Source: Serratia oryzae
GTDB lineage: Bacteria; Pseudomonadota; Gammaproteobacteria; Enterobacterales; Enterobacteriaceae
DNA: 64,000 nt
Assembly: GCF_001976145.1 (NCBI RefSeq)
Contig: NZ_MOXD01000015.1
Coordinates: 1 to 64,000, forward strand
Direction: 5' to 3'
The notes under the pieces were generated by a model. The model worked only from the letters and a program-made list of their open reading frames with translations, searched no databases and was not told the DNA's origin. Positions 9,076 through 18,361 of this stretch are shown piece after piece; within the stretch, counting starts at the first letter, position 1; each line of letters opens with the position of its first letter. The translations under genes and the position numbers were made by a program.

Positions 9076-10449
9076 ATGAACAAGGATGACTTTACATTAG
9101 CCACCTCTGATGATGCTGAGATAAGCAATAAAAATGGTGTAAAAGTAAAAGAAGCTGAGGCAAAGAAAATTACCGTGAGTGCGGCAGACAGAACTGAACT
9201 TAAGAAAAAAAATAACGATAACAAAGGTAATCAACACAGCGGGAAAATAGATCCTGAAGACATGCGGTTTATGAATGATCTGCAGGCCGCGCTAATTTCG
9301 CAAAAGACGCCGTTCAGCATGATCATGCTGTATATCATCGCACTGGTGGTCGGCGTGGCATTGGTATGGGCACACTTCGCCCGCGTGGAGGAAATTACCC
9401 GGGGCGACGGAAAGATTATTCCTGCCAGCCGTGAACAGGTGATCCAGAGCCTGGAAGGCGGGATCTTGGAAGAATTGAACGTGCGTGAAGGCGATATCGT
9501 CGAAAAAGGGCAGGTGTTGCTGAAAATGGATCCGACGCGCGCGGGTGCCAGCTATGGCGAATCATTGTCGAAAGTGCTGGGGCTTAAGGCCACGATAGCG
9601 CGTTTGCGTGCCCAATCTTATGGGACTCCGTTGGTGTTTCCGCCGGAGGTCATGGCGGTTCAAAGCCTGGTGAATGATGAAACCCAGGCCTATAACGCCC
9701 AGTTGAGAACCTTGAATGAGAGCGTTGACGCGTTAAAGAAAAGCCTGTCGCTGGCGGAAAATGAAGTGCAGCTCTCCGCGCCACTGGCAAAGAAAGGGCT
9801 GGTTTCCGATGTAGAAATTCTGCGTCTGCGTCGGCAGGCCAATGAGTTCCAACTGCAGATTGCTGAACGTACCAACCGTTTCCGTTCTGATGCCAACAGT
9901 GAACTCAACAAGATGGAATCAGAGTTGGCTCAGGCGGAAGAGATCTTGCGGGGCCGCCAGGATGTGATGCAGCGCACCACTATTGTGGCCCCGGTACGCG
10001 GAACGGTGAATAACATCCGCACCACGACGCGAGGGGGGGTAATCCAGCAGGGGGCAGAGATTATGACGATCATTCCGCTGGAAGATAACTTGCTGGTTGA
10101 AGCAAAGATTAAACCGGCAGATGTGGCGTTTATTCACCCTGGTTTGCCCGCTACGGTCAAAATCACCGCTTATGACTATGCCATTTACGGTGGATTGACC
10201 GGGGTGGTAGAGCATTTGAGTTCGGACACCTTGGTTGATGAAGAGAAAGCCCGCTCCGGCCGCGGTGACTCAACCTATTACCGTGTGTATGTACGTACTA
10301 ACCAGGCTGCGCTTCATGTGAAGGATAAAACCTTCCCGATCATTCCCGGCATGGTGGCTAACGTCGAGATTAGAACAGGAGAAAAAACCATCCTGTCTTA
10401 CATATTGAAACCGGTATTAAAAGCACGTGAAGCGTTCAGGGAGAGATAA
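9076..10449 (+). CDS. HlyD-family type I secretion periplasmic adaptor
   Basis: This membrane fusion protein would bridge the ABC exporter and the outer-membrane channel. The 457-residue protein has a charged lysine-rich cytoplasmic tail (~1-78), one transmembrane helix (~81-101), a biotinyl-lipoyl-like segment, a coiled-coil hairpin (~200-300) and a C-terminal beta domain with GTVNNI and IIPLED, characteristic of HlyD/LapC proteins. The tail is longer than usual for the family and very polar. Start choice is supported by AAGGA (9064-9068) at 7-base spacing. The TolC-type gene follows after 4 bases, so the two are probably translationally coupled. Confidence 0.92.
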   Translation: MNKDDFTLATSDDAEISNKNGVKVKEAEAKKITVSAADRTELKKKNNDNKGNQHSGKIDPEDMRFMNDLQAALISQKTPFSMIMLYIIALVVGVALVWAHFARVEEITRGDGKIIPASREQVIQSLEGGILEELNVREGDIVEKGQVLLKMDPTRAGASYGESLSKVLGLKATIARLRAQSYGTPLVFPPEVMAVQSLVNDETQAYNAQLRTLNESVDALKKSLSLAENEVQLSAPLAKKGLVSDVEILRLRRQANEFQLQIAERTNRFRSDANSELNKMESELAQAEEILRGRQDVMQRTTIVAPVRGTVNNIRTTTRGGVIQQGAEIMTIIPLEDNLLVEAKIKPADVAFIHPGLPATVKITAYDYAIYGGLTGVVEHLSSDTLVDEEKARSGRGDSTYYRVYVRTNQAALHVKDKTFPIIPGMVANVEIRTGEKTILSYILKPVLKAREAFRER

Positions 10450-10453
10450 GCTA

Positions 10454-12517
10454 ATGGCGCATAAGTACAGGGAGTTTCGTCGGTTAAATGTGGCCATGGC
10501 AATAGCTATCTGTTTACCTTTTTCGACAGTGGCGGTGATACCACCAGCTTTGGGCGAACAGGGTGTTAACGCATTACCGCCGATGCTGACGCAGGAGGAA
10601 TATATGAAGCTATTCCATACTGAACAGCCAGCGGCGGAAGATGAATCACAAAGCACCGGGCAGAGTTCGGCAGCCTCCAAAGAGGCACCACAGTTTCTGA
10701 AAGATTTGGCGGCGATGGATAAGTCGAACACCTCGGCATCCCCGCAACGCCCGGTTTCCCCTGCGCCAGAGGTGAGAACGGTAGCCCCCCCTCAGTTTAG
10801 CAATGACGAGCTGGCGGGGAACGCTCAGCCTTCGGTAGCTGCCAGCCAAGATGAAAGAGGGCAATCGGGCAAAATCTTCAGCGGCAGCACTACGCCGGAT
10901 AGCCACAGGCTTACGCCCGTTATCCCCAACGCAGCGATCACACGCATTGAGCCACCGGTGGCGGTTAAGAGCACCGAAGCCCCTATCATCAGCAACACCG
11001 AGCGCAAGAGCCCGCTTACCCCGCTTGGCAACGGCACCTCTGCGGCTCCGGTCGTTGATGATAGTCAACCGCTATTGGTGAACCGCAACGAGCTGCAGAC
11101 CAAGGCGAATATTGCAACAGAAACGCCGACGGGGAACAGCCAGGCGGTGCTGAGAAACAGCGATTCCCAGTTCCCGACGGTGCAACAGCAGTATCAACCG
11201 GATCCAGCATATAACAAGGTACGTTGGAACGGCGAAATTGGCGGTGAGAGCGGTAAGCGCACCCTGAGCGATATGGCAGGCGAGGCTTTCGCAGGCAAAA
11301 GTAATAGTCCATCGCGTGCTTTTCTGCGCCAGATGGTGTCCTTGGCTTTGGCGCACAGCCCAGAAATACGCTCTTCTGCCGCGGATGTGCTGGCGGCGGG
11401 TTATTATGTTGATCAGACTAAAGGTCAGCGCTGGCCACAGGTTCAGGTCGGGGTATCAACCCCGTTAGGCACCCAGGGCGGAAATGCCGATCTGCAGCGT
11501 AACAACGCGAAAGCGAGTGATACCAGCGGATCGGTTGCCATCACGACGCCTATCTACGACTGGGGCAAGATCAGCCATCAGATCGATAGCGCAGAAGAGG
11601 GCGTTACCGCAGCGGTTAATGCGCAGAGTTACACCAAAGAGCAATTAGCCTACAGCACCGTATCAGAATTGATGAATCTTGGGCGTTATCAGGAAAGCCG
11701 TCAGGTGGCGCTGGCTTATGTTGAACGTATGAAGCAACTGGCCGATATGTTATCGCAGATTACCGCCGTGGATCGCGGGCGTGCCAGTGAGTATACCCAG
11801 GCAAAAGCCAAGCTGCTTTCCGCCCGTGCCAGCCTGGACGATATTGAGCACCAGGTCAGTACCAGCCGTATCAAGCTAGTGCGCCTGTTGGGTGTTGAAC
11901 CAAATTTGCCTGAGCATATCTCTTGGCGAGATTCTGTGATGCCTGCGTCAATGGCGATAGCGTCGCTGACCAAGAACCCGAACCTGTTGAAGTTACAGGC
12001 ACAGGTCAAGGCTGCCGAATATGAAGCAGACAGCATCAAGTCGGCGGGGTTGCCACAGCTTAATTGGGTGGTTTCCAAGAATACGGCTAAAGATATCAAC
12101 GGTGATGAAACCGGCTGGTATACCGGGCTGAATGTCCAATGGAATGCGTTCAGCGGCGGTTCGCAAACCGCGGAGCAGATGGCCGCCCGTGCCAAAGCGA
12201 ATGGTGCCCAGCAACAATATGAAGTGGCCTATCGTGACTTGGAGTATCAGATTAATAATCTGGTGCAGACGCGCGATTCTTCATTCATGCGGGCGGAGGA
12301 TTTTGATCGTTTATCAGCCGAAACCGATCGGGTCAGGCAAATGTTTTATGACCAGTGGTATAACCTGGGTAAACGAACGCTGCTGGATGTGCTGACGGCG
12401 GAGAACGACCATTTTAATAATCAGTTATCTGCGATCAACAACCGCTATGACGGTTATATCGCTAATATTAACGTGATTGCCAGTGCGGCGATGTTGTTGA
12501 GCTGGATCGATAAATAG
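10454..12517 (+). CDS. TolC-family outer-membrane channel with long N-terminal extension
   Basis: This is the outer-membrane partner of the type I exporter. The preferred start at 10454 (687 residues) has AGGGAGAG at 8-base spacing and begins a signal sequence MAHKYREFRRLNVAMAIAIC. An earlier in-frame ATG at 10427 would overlap the HlyD gene. From about residue 288 the protein is a typical outer membrane efflux protein (AFLRQMVSLALAHSPEI, then two helical repeats, ending near LLDVLTAENDHFNNQLSAI). Residues ~35-285 are Ser/Pro/Ala/Glu-rich, low-complexity sequence absent from standard TolC or LapE proteins. The extension would lie in the periplasm. Function as the adhesin channel follows from operon position. 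Confidence 0.88.
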   Translation: MAHKYREFRRLNVAMAIAICLPFSTVAVIPPALGEQGVNALPPMLTQEEYMKLFHTEQPAAEDESQSTGQSSAASKEAPQFLKDLAAMDKSNTSASPQRPVSPAPEVRTVAPPQFSNDELAGNAQPSVAASQDERGQSGKIFSGSTTPDSHRLTPVIPNAAITRIEPPVAVKSTEAPIISNTERKSPLTPLGNGTSAAPVVDDSQPLLVNRNELQTKANIATETPTGNSQAVLRNSDSQFPTVQQQYQPDPAYNKVRWNGEIGGESGKRTLSDMAGEAFAGKSNSPSRAFLRQMVSLALAHSPEIRSSAADVLAAGYYVDQTKGQRWPQVQVGVSTPLGTQGGNADLQRNNAKASDTSGSVAITTPIYDWGKISHQIDSAEEGVTAAVNAQSYTKEQLAYSTVSELMNLGRYQESRQVALAYVERMKQLADMLSQITAVDRGRASEYTQAKAKLLSARASLDDIEHQVSTSRIKLVRLLGVEPNLPEHISWRDSVMPASMAIASLTKNPNLLKLQAQVKAAEYEADSIKSAGLPQLNWVVSKNTAKDINGDETGWYTGLNVQWNAFSGGSQTAEQMAARAKANGAQQQYEVAYRDLEYQINNLVQTRDSSFMRAEDFDRLSAETDRVRQMFYDQWYNLGKRTLLDVLTAENDHFNNQLSAINNRYDGYIANINVIASAAMLLSWIDK

Positions 12518-12575
12518 CGTCAGGCCTTAGGGTTAAACTTAACGTGGGCGAGCGGAAAACGTTTCCCCAAAAGTG

Positions 12576-12610
12576 ATGAGGTGAAAAAGGCTGTGCTTTT
12601 TTCACCTCAT
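12576..12610. terminator. Strong inverted repeat downstream of the exporter operon
   Basis: A perfect 13-bp stem (12576-12588 with 12598-12610) and 9-base loop lies 59 bases after the stop codon. The stem contains the A and T runs, but no T-tract follows on either strand. It probably ends or stabilises the exporter mRNA. Confidence 0.55.
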
Positions 12611-12750
12611 TGATGAGTTTAGGTATATATTTAATGTGTCTATACTCATTCATCTATTAACTCCTTTGTTCTGAAAATGAAAAATTTTTGATGTTCTCTG
12701 GTAGATTTGCCCCTCAAAAATTGACCCAAGCTATTATAAGAGAGGATTGT

Positions 12751-13380
12751 ATGTATTCCGTATTGGTTATCGATGAATCCCCTACAATATCGGCTGCGAT
12801 AAAATCACTCTTGATGCAGTCTGATGCATTTAAAAACGTCTATGTTGCTACCAGTAGTCAGCACAGTTTGGATATCGTCAATAAGCATCATGTTGACCTG
12901 ATTATTACGGATGTCGAGTTGCAGGGGGATGACTGTTTTTTATTCTTGAAAAAAGTCAAAGTAGCCTTTCCTGACATAAAGTCGCTTTTTTTTTCTTCCA
13001 AGAATGAATCGGTCTATTCGCTGCGAGCGCTTGAGGCTAAGGCTAACGGATTCATCAGCAAGGGGAGGGATGTCGAAGAGTTGCTCTTTGCTGTACAACA
13101 TGTTCTGAAAGGGTATCTGTTTTTTTCCGCAGAGGTATTAAGCAATGTGTCGGGCATGGCGGCCTCCAGTGAAAGCGCCGGGCCGACGCGTTCGTTGACC
13201 GCACGCGAAATCAGTGTCTTGAGATATCTGGTAAAAGGTCATAAAAATAAAGAGATAGCCGAACAGCTTTTTATCAGTGAAAAAACAGTGAGCACTTACA
13301 AAACCCGGATTATGGCAAAGCTTGGCGTAAAATCCGTGATAGACATGCTAAGCTATGTGGAAAGAAACAATTTACTATGA
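12751..13380 (+). CDS. LuxR/NarL-family response regulator
   Basis: The 209-residue regulator has a phospho-receiver domain (1-~120) with acidic residues at 8 and 9 and a probable phospho-acceptor D54, and the conserved lysine in GFISKGRD. A C-terminal LuxR-type helix-turn-helix (~145-209) contains LTAREISVLRYLVKGHKNKEIA and KTVSTYKTRI. The start at 12751 is preferred over 12688 because AGAGGA precedes it and the receiver fold begins at MYSVLVIDES. It resembles FimZ/BvgA-type regulators. No sensor kinase gene is adjacent. Its place after the adhesin exporter suggests control of adhesion genes, by inference only. Confidence 0.88.
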   Translation: MYSVLVIDESPTISAAIKSLLMQSDAFKNVYVATSSQHSLDIVNKHHVDLIITDVELQGDDCFLFLKKVKVAFPDIKSLFFSSKNESVYSLRALEAKANGFISKGRDVEELLFAVQHVLKGYLFFSAEVLSNVSGMAASSESAGPTRSLTAREISVLRYLVKGHKNKEIAEQLFISEKTVSTYKTRIMAKLGVKSVIDMLSYVERNNLL

Positions 13381-13580
13381 ATAAATAGTTAAGTGTAATA
13401 ATTCGGTGCTTAACTAATACCTCGATCAGTTTTAATAAGTATATGTTTTGTTTTTCTTATTATTTTATTAAAAAATAGTTTTTTTCCTACAAGCTTTTTC
13501 TTGTTTTCTTATGTTATTTGCGTTTTTTATTTATTAATATATTTGTAGGGAATTGAATAAAAATTATCAACGGAATTGAT

Positions 13581-14195
13581 ATGAAAATTACATCGAATAG
13601 GGCAGTTAATGTCTTGATCGTCACTCAATGCGCATTCACTCGTCTGGCGTTAAATGCAGTATTGAGCGATATGCAATTATCATCTGGAAAGAAAATCAAC
13701 ATACTCTCTGGTGATTTTTTTGAGAACAGTCGCCTTTTTATAGATTATATCATCTGTGCTGACGACCTCTTTAATGAGATTAGCTTGCAAAGTATTTTAA
13801 AAATCAAAGAAGCAATACGCGACGCCAGTTTTTCCAGCAGAATGATTTTTTTAACCTCACCTCATCACTTTGCACTCGGTTATTTTATCTCAGGCTTGTG
13901 CAGAAAAGAGGGATACTGTCTTTCAGTTGACCAATCGGTAGCGAATATGGCGATGGATTTAAGAAGGACTCTTACTTCCACAGATATTTTAAGTGATATC
14001 CGGTCATGTACCTTGATTCTGACACCGAGAGAAAGAGAGATTATTATTGGATTGATTAAACAGCGGAAACCCGCTTATCTATCCAAGAAATACTCAGTTA
14101 ATCAGAAAACCATCAGCGCTCACAAAGTGAATGCGCTGCGTAAGCTGAATGTCGAACATCTAAACAGCATTGTTAACCTGAATGCGCTGACGTGA
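13581..14195 (+). CDS. LuxR-type HTH regulator with degenerate receiver domain
   Basis: The 204-residue protein ends in a LuxR-type DNA-binding domain (~145-204: LTPREREIIIGLI, NQKTISAHKVNALRKL). Its N-terminal part is receiver-like in size and predicted pattern (VLIVTQCAFTRLALNAVL) but lacks the acidic pocket, so it is probably not phosphorylated. RcsA and BglJ are known regulators of this design and act as partners of RcsB. It sits 200 bases after the first regulator on the same strand, in AT-rich DNA. It may act with that regulator or with RcsB on the adhesin cassette; this is not shown by sequence. Confidence 0.78.
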   Translation: MKITSNRAVNVLIVTQCAFTRLALNAVLSDMQLSSGKKINILSGDFFENSRLFIDYIICADDLFNEISLQSILKIKEAIRDASFSSRMIFLTSPHHFALGYFISGLCRKEGYCLSVDQSVANMAMDLRRTLTSTDILSDIRSCTLILTPREREIIIGLIKQRKPAYLSKKYSVNQKTISAHKVNALRKLNVEHLNSIVNLNALT

Positions 14196-14282
14196 GGCGG
14201 GTGTTGGTCCGGCGGCCCCTTCCCCGAGTCAGGAAGGAGCAGCGTCATGCACCCTGGTTGTGTTTGTATCAAGCATGGCCGC

Positions 14283-16517
14283 TTAGAATCGGCTATTCAC
14301 GCTCATAAAATAGGTACGACCTGGTTCGTTATAGGTTGCTGCACCTGCGCCATACATATAGGCTCCGGTGGTAGCATTCCCCGTAGTCTGGGCATTACCG
14401 GCACGGAACTGGCGTTTATCCAGCAGATTGTCGATACCCGTAGTGATGCTGATATTCTTGCTGAAGGCGTAGGTGCCGCTCAGGCCAAAGATGGCGTAAA
14501 AGCTGACTTCGCGCTTCTCGCTGCCGCTAACCGCTTCACCCTTATAGTTGTACTTCTTCGGCTTCTGACGACCATACCAGGTCATGGTGCTCTGCATTGA
14601 CAGATCCTGCGTGGCCTGCCAGCTCAACGTTGAGTTGATGGTGAATTCCGGAATGATCGACAGATAATCCCCCGTAGTTTTATTCTTGTTCTCAATCATA
14701 TAGGTTGCATTGTTATTCCAGGCGACGGTTTCGCTGACCGGCACATTCAGCGTCCCTTCCAGGCCCTGGATCACCGCTTTTGGCACGTTCTCCCAGCGGT
14801 AAATATCGGTTTTACCATTGGTAGTGGTGCCGGTTGGCGTATAGCCAGCCTCGATCTTGTTGCGGTAGTCGTTACGGAAGTAGGTGACACCTGCCAGCCA
14901 GCCTTCCTGATGGAACTCCAGCCCGACCTCTTTATTGACGCTGTTCTCTGCCTTCAGATCGTCATTACCGATCAGATAACAGGCTCCGGCGCTGGCCGCA
15001 CAGCCTTGCCCACGGCTGTACAGGATGTAGTTGCCGTTGTTCTGGAACAGGTTAGGTGCCTTGTAGGCACGGGCGATGCCCATTTTCAGGGTAAAGTTAT
15101 CGCCCAACTCCTGCGACAGGTTGAGTGAGGGGCTCCAGTTATCACCGGCTTCGGAATGGTGATCGAAGCGTAAGCCCGGTGTCAGCATGGTGCTGTCGGT
15201 CACTTCGGCGTTGTTCTCGGCAAACAGCGAGAAGATGTTGGCGGAGGAGTAAGGGTCACGGTTAGTGGTATTCACTCCTGGAATGCTGCCACCTTCCGCC
15301 AGCGACTGGCTGGTAGAAGAGGGGTCTTTCATTCGCTGCTGGTTCCATTCGGTTCCCAGAGTGGCGGTTTGTGGCACCCACATCTCGAATGGAATGCTGA
15401 TTTCACTGTGCGCCAGAAGGTCATCCAGCCGGGTGGTATTGAAGCTGTCGCTGGAGAAAATGCCTTCGGTGCCCCCGGCCAACCCTTCGGCCAAGCGGGT
15501 ATTGCGGGTGCGCTCAAGCTGCAGGTAGTTGGTGGTGCTGACACCGCTGTCCCAGGCACCACGGTAGTGAAGCGCATAGGTGGTGCGGTAAATCCGGTTG
15601 GTTTCTTTACCGTAGTTGCTCTGGACCAGCGCGTTGGTATTGGTGTTCTGGGTATCGCCGGCGTACAGGTTGCCTTGGCGCCCGTAGGCATATTGGAATT
15701 CCAGCGATTGCAGACGCGCGAATTCCCAGTGCAGCAGGGCATCGATATTTTTGTCGATCACCCCTTCACGGCCTGCGGGCAGGGTGTTGGCATAGCTGCC
15801 GGTGCGTTCCGACTGATGCCCTTGGTTGATATCCCAGGCGTCGGCCTGCGTTTTGCTGTAACCGCCAAACATCCGGAAGCTCAGTTGATCGCTCAGCGGG
15901 CCTGAAAGGCTGAAGTTAGTGCGCTTGGTGGCACCTTCTTGCTTATGCTGCGGCAGGTTGAAATAGCCGTTCAGCGTGCCGTGCAGCTCTTTGCTGGTTT
16001 GCTTGGTGATGATGTTGATCACGCCACCGGCTGCGCCGTTGCCATAGCGGGCGGCTGCCGGGCCGCGCAGCACTTCAATGCGCTCGATCATATCCGGCGG
16101 CACCCAGGCGGTATCGCCACGGGTGTCACGCTCGCCGCGCCAGCCTTGGCGCACCGCGTTGCGGCTGCTGGCGGGCATCCCGTCGATCAGGATCAGTGTG
16201 TTTTCCGGACCCATACCGCGGATATCGATCTGGCGGTTGTTACCGCGCTGGCCGCTGGTGGAGTTACCGGTGAGGTTGACCCCCGGCATGGTACGGATCA
16301 GTTCACTGATATCACGCGCGGGTGGGCGTCTTCTGATTTCTTCCGCGGTAATGGTGGATACGCCGGGAGCCTGCAGATTCTGCTTGGCTGCGGTGACCAC
16401 AATGGTGTCTTCAGCCGCGCTTTCTTGGTCGCTTTCTTCTGGCTGTGCCAATGCAGACGAGCCCAATCCTAACCCGATGAGTGTGGCTAAAGAGTAACGT
16501 GATAACGTGTGATTCAT
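14283..16517 (-). CDS. fepA: Ferric enterobactin TonB-dependent receptor
   Basis: This outer-membrane receptor takes up ferric enterobactin. The 744-residue protein has a signal peptide cleaved near ALA-QPEES, a TonB-box region EDTIVVTAA, a plug domain (~45-165) containing IDIRGMGPENTLILIDG and RGPAAARYGNGAAGGVINI, and a 22-strand barrel ending in the outer-membrane signature SRF. Length and sequence closely match E. coli FepA. It is divergent from fes across a region with a Fur-box-like palindrome. In E. coli entD lies beside fepA; here the neighbour is the LuxR-type regulator. Confidence 0.95.
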   Translation of the reverse strand: MNHTLSRYSLATLIGLGLGSSALAQPEESDQESAAEDTIVVTAAKQNLQAPGVSTITAEEIRRRPPARDISELIRTMPGVNLTGNSTSGQRGNNRQIDIRGMGPENTLILIDGMPASSRNAVRQGWRGERDTRGDTAWVPPDMIERIEVLRGPAAARYGNGAAGGVINIITKQTSKELHGTLNGYFNLPQHKQEGATKRTNFSLSGPLSDQLSFRMFGGYSKTQADAWDINQGHQSERTGSYANTLPAGREGVIDKNIDALLHWEFARLQSLEFQYAYGRQGNLYAGDTQNTNTNALVQSNYGKETNRIYRTTYALHYRGAWDSGVSTTNYLQLERTRNTRLAEGLAGGTEGIFSSDSFNTTRLDDLLAHSEISIPFEMWVPQTATLGTEWNQQRMKDPSSTSQSLAEGGSIPGVNTTNRDPYSSANIFSLFAENNAEVTDSTMLTPGLRFDHHSEAGDNWSPSLNLSQELGDNFTLKMGIARAYKAPNLFQNNGNYILYSRGQGCAASAGACYLIGNDDLKAENSVNKEVGLEFHQEGWLAGVTYFRNDYRNKIEAGYTPTGTTTNGKTDIYRWENVPKAVIQGLEGTLNVPVSETVAWNNNATYMIENKNKTTGDYLSIIPEFTINSTLSWQATQDLSMQSTMTWYGRQKPKKYNYKGEAVSGSEKREVSFYAIFGLSGTYAFSKNISITTGIDNLLDKRQFRAGNAQTTGNATTGAYMYGAGAATYNEPGRTYFMSVNSRF

Positions 16518-16687
16518 GTTGAAATTCCTACCTGGCTACCCTCTTTGCTCTGCGGCAGAAGGGCTGGTTGTCGTTTTATGGTGTTGGTCAAAGTCACAAC
16601 GGAACCCGGCAGTGGGTTTCCGTTCAATGGGTTGGCATCCATCCCTGTTGAAGAATGCCGGTACGACTTACGAACTCTCACACTATT

Positions 16688-16706
16688 GCAAATGAAAATA
16701 ATTATC
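16688..16706. promoter_or_regulatory. Fur-box-like site in the fepA-fes divergent promoter
   Basis: Matches the 19-base Fur consensus (GATAATGATAATCATTATC) at about 15 positions, including 13 of the last 15. It sits 171 bases before fepA and about 60 bases before fes, as expected for iron repression of both. Confidence 0.7.
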
Positions 16707-16764
16707 AATAGTATTCAGCTTACCGTTTGTTTTGGCATGACAGGCTATGCCAGCTACACAGTGA

Positions 16765-18120
16765 GTGGGTGTTTTGAAAACTGAACAACAGCCAGAAAGC
16801 AGTAGGTTACTCGCGAGTCAACATGCAGGAAGCCACGGTTGGTGGCTAGACATCGCGCGGCGCGGCACACCCTTGGTAGAACCGCTGGAAAGTGGGCGTT
16901 GGAAAGTCACGTTTCTCTGGCGCGATCCGCAAGGATGTGAGTTTACCTCGGCCTATCGGCGCGTCTGGATCCATATCAACTGCCTCACCGATCATCATCA
17001 GCCTGCGCCGCCGCAGAGCCTACAACGGCTCTGTGGATCAGACGTCTGGTATTGGCAGTTGGAACTGAATGCCGACTGGCGCGGCAGCTACTGCTTTATC
17101 CCTTGTATGGACGATTGCCCGCTCCCGCAGTGCGACGACGATGCCCATGCCAACATGCACCGCGTTCGCCACTGGTGGCAGCGGGTGTTTGCCAATGCCA
17201 CCGCGGATCTGCTCAACCCTTACCGCGCCTGGGCCGATGCCAGCGGGCACTTTCTCTCTGGTTTGCATATGCCGCATGCGCCGCAACAGCCAGCCTGGCG
17301 TGATTTTGACCGCTACGCCATCGCCAGCGGGCGCTGCACGCCAGCCCCTCCAGCCAAACTGCAACGGCATACCTGGCACAGCCAGCGGCTGGGCACCTCG
17401 CGCCACGTCTGGGTGTATTCCACCGGTGAAAGCCAGCCCGCTACCCGGCCACTGGCTATTTTGCTGGATGGCCAGTTCTGGGCGCAGCAGATGCCGGTTT
17501 GGGATCCGCTGATGCAATTGACCCGCACGGGCAAGCTGCCAGAAGCGGTATATCTGCTGATTGATGTGATTGACCAAAAACACCGCGCGCAGGAACTGAC
17601 CTGCAACGATGAATTCTGGCTGGCGGTGCAGGAAGAATTGTTGCCGCAGGTGGCCTGTTGGGCAGCGCACAGCACGGAAGCCGCTAACACGGTGGTTGCC
17701 GGGCAAAGTTTTGGCGGGCTGTCATCGCTGTATGCTGGGCTGCGCTGGCCCGAGCGCTTTGGTGCGGCGATCAGCCAGTCCGGCTCTTTCTGGTGGCCAC
17801 GGCGCGATATGTTGCAGTTGCCTACGCAGCCTGACGATGCCTGCTGGCTGATGCGCCAACTGGAACAGCAACGGTTGGGGACGCACGGCAAGCTGCGGGT
17901 ATTTATGGAGGCTGGAGTGCATGAAAAGCTGATCCACCAGGTGAGCGATCGCATGGCCGATCTGCTGCGCTCTGCCGGGCATCGGGTGCAATACCGGGTG
18001 GTGGAAGGCGGGCACGACGCGCTGTGCTGGCGCGGTGGCCTGCTTGATGGCTTACAGGCGCACTGGGCGACACCGGCAACCCTTGCAGCTTCCGAACTGG
18101 CCAGCGCCCTGCACGCATAA
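16765..18120 (+). CDS. fes: Enterochelin esterase
   Basis: Cytoplasmic hydrolase that cleaves ferric enterobactin so iron can be released. The protein has an N-terminal Fes domain with WRDPQG and the RVWIHINCLTDHHQ stretch, then an alpha/beta-hydrolase (esterase D-like) domain. The nucleophile motif is GQSFGG (S315) and the likely catalytic histidine is H417 in EGGHDALCW. The start is uncertain: GTG at 16765 gives 451 residues, and TTG at 16774 (KTEQQPESS) is an alternative; neither has a strong ribosome-binding site. It is followed closely by ybdZ and entF in a probable Fur-controlled operon. Confidence 0.93.
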   Translation: MGVLKTEQQPESSRLLASQHAGSHGWWLDIARRGTPLVEPLESGRWKVTFLWRDPQGCEFTSAYRRVWIHINCLTDHHQPAPPQSLQRLCGSDVWYWQLELNADWRGSYCFIPCMDDCPLPQCDDDAHANMHRVRHWWQRVFANATADLLNPYRAWADASGHFLSGLHMPHAPQQPAWRDFDRYAIASGRCTPAPPAKLQRHTWHSQRLGTSRHVWVYSTGESQPATRPLAILLDGQFWAQQMPVWDPLMQLTRTGKLPEAVYLLIDVIDQKHRAQELTCNDEFWLAVQEELLPQVACWAAHSTEAANTVVAGQSFGGLSSLYAGLRWPERFGAAISQSGSFWWPRRDMLQLPTQPDDACWLMRQLEQQRLGTHGKLRVFMEAGVHEKLIHQVSDRMADLLRSAGHRVQYRVVEGGHDALCWRGGLLDGLQAHWATPATLAASELASALHA

Positions 18121-18127
18121 GGAACTC

Positions 18128-18337
18128 ATGATGGAAACCCTGAACCCTTTCGATGATGAAAACCAGCGTTGCCTTATTTTGTGCAACGAGCAGCAGCAAT
18201 ACAGCCTGTGGCCGGATTTCAGCGCCATCCCGGCGGGGTGGGCCCGCGTTTTTGGCCCGGCATCCCGTGGGCAATGCGTCAGTTGGCTGGAACAACATTG
18301 GCAAGACATGCGGCCCGCATCACAGCGTAAGGCGTGA
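18128..18337 (+). CDS. ybdZ: MbtH-like NRPS accessory protein
   Basis: A 69-residue MbtH-family protein. These bind adenylation domains and aid their folding or activity; this one should serve EntF. The family signature is visible: NPFDDENQRCLILCNEQQQYSLWP, then IPAGWARVFGP and CVSWLEQHW. AAGGA at 18119-18123 supports ATG 18131 (7-base spacing) at least as well as 18128, so the protein may be one residue shorter. A longer frame back to 18035 overlaps fes and is rejected. It lies between fes and entF as in E. coli. Confidence 0.93.
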   Translation: MMETLNPFDDENQRCLILCNEQQQYSLWPDFSAIPAGWARVFGPASRGQCVSWLEQHWQDMRPASQRKA

Positions 18338-18361
18338 TGACCGACAACAGGAGTGAATACG

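Noticed and set aside
14910-16497. Several plus-strand open frames of 70-180 codons across fepA
   Set aside because: They are antisense to an intact, well-conserved FepA and show no ribosome-binding sites or family motifs.
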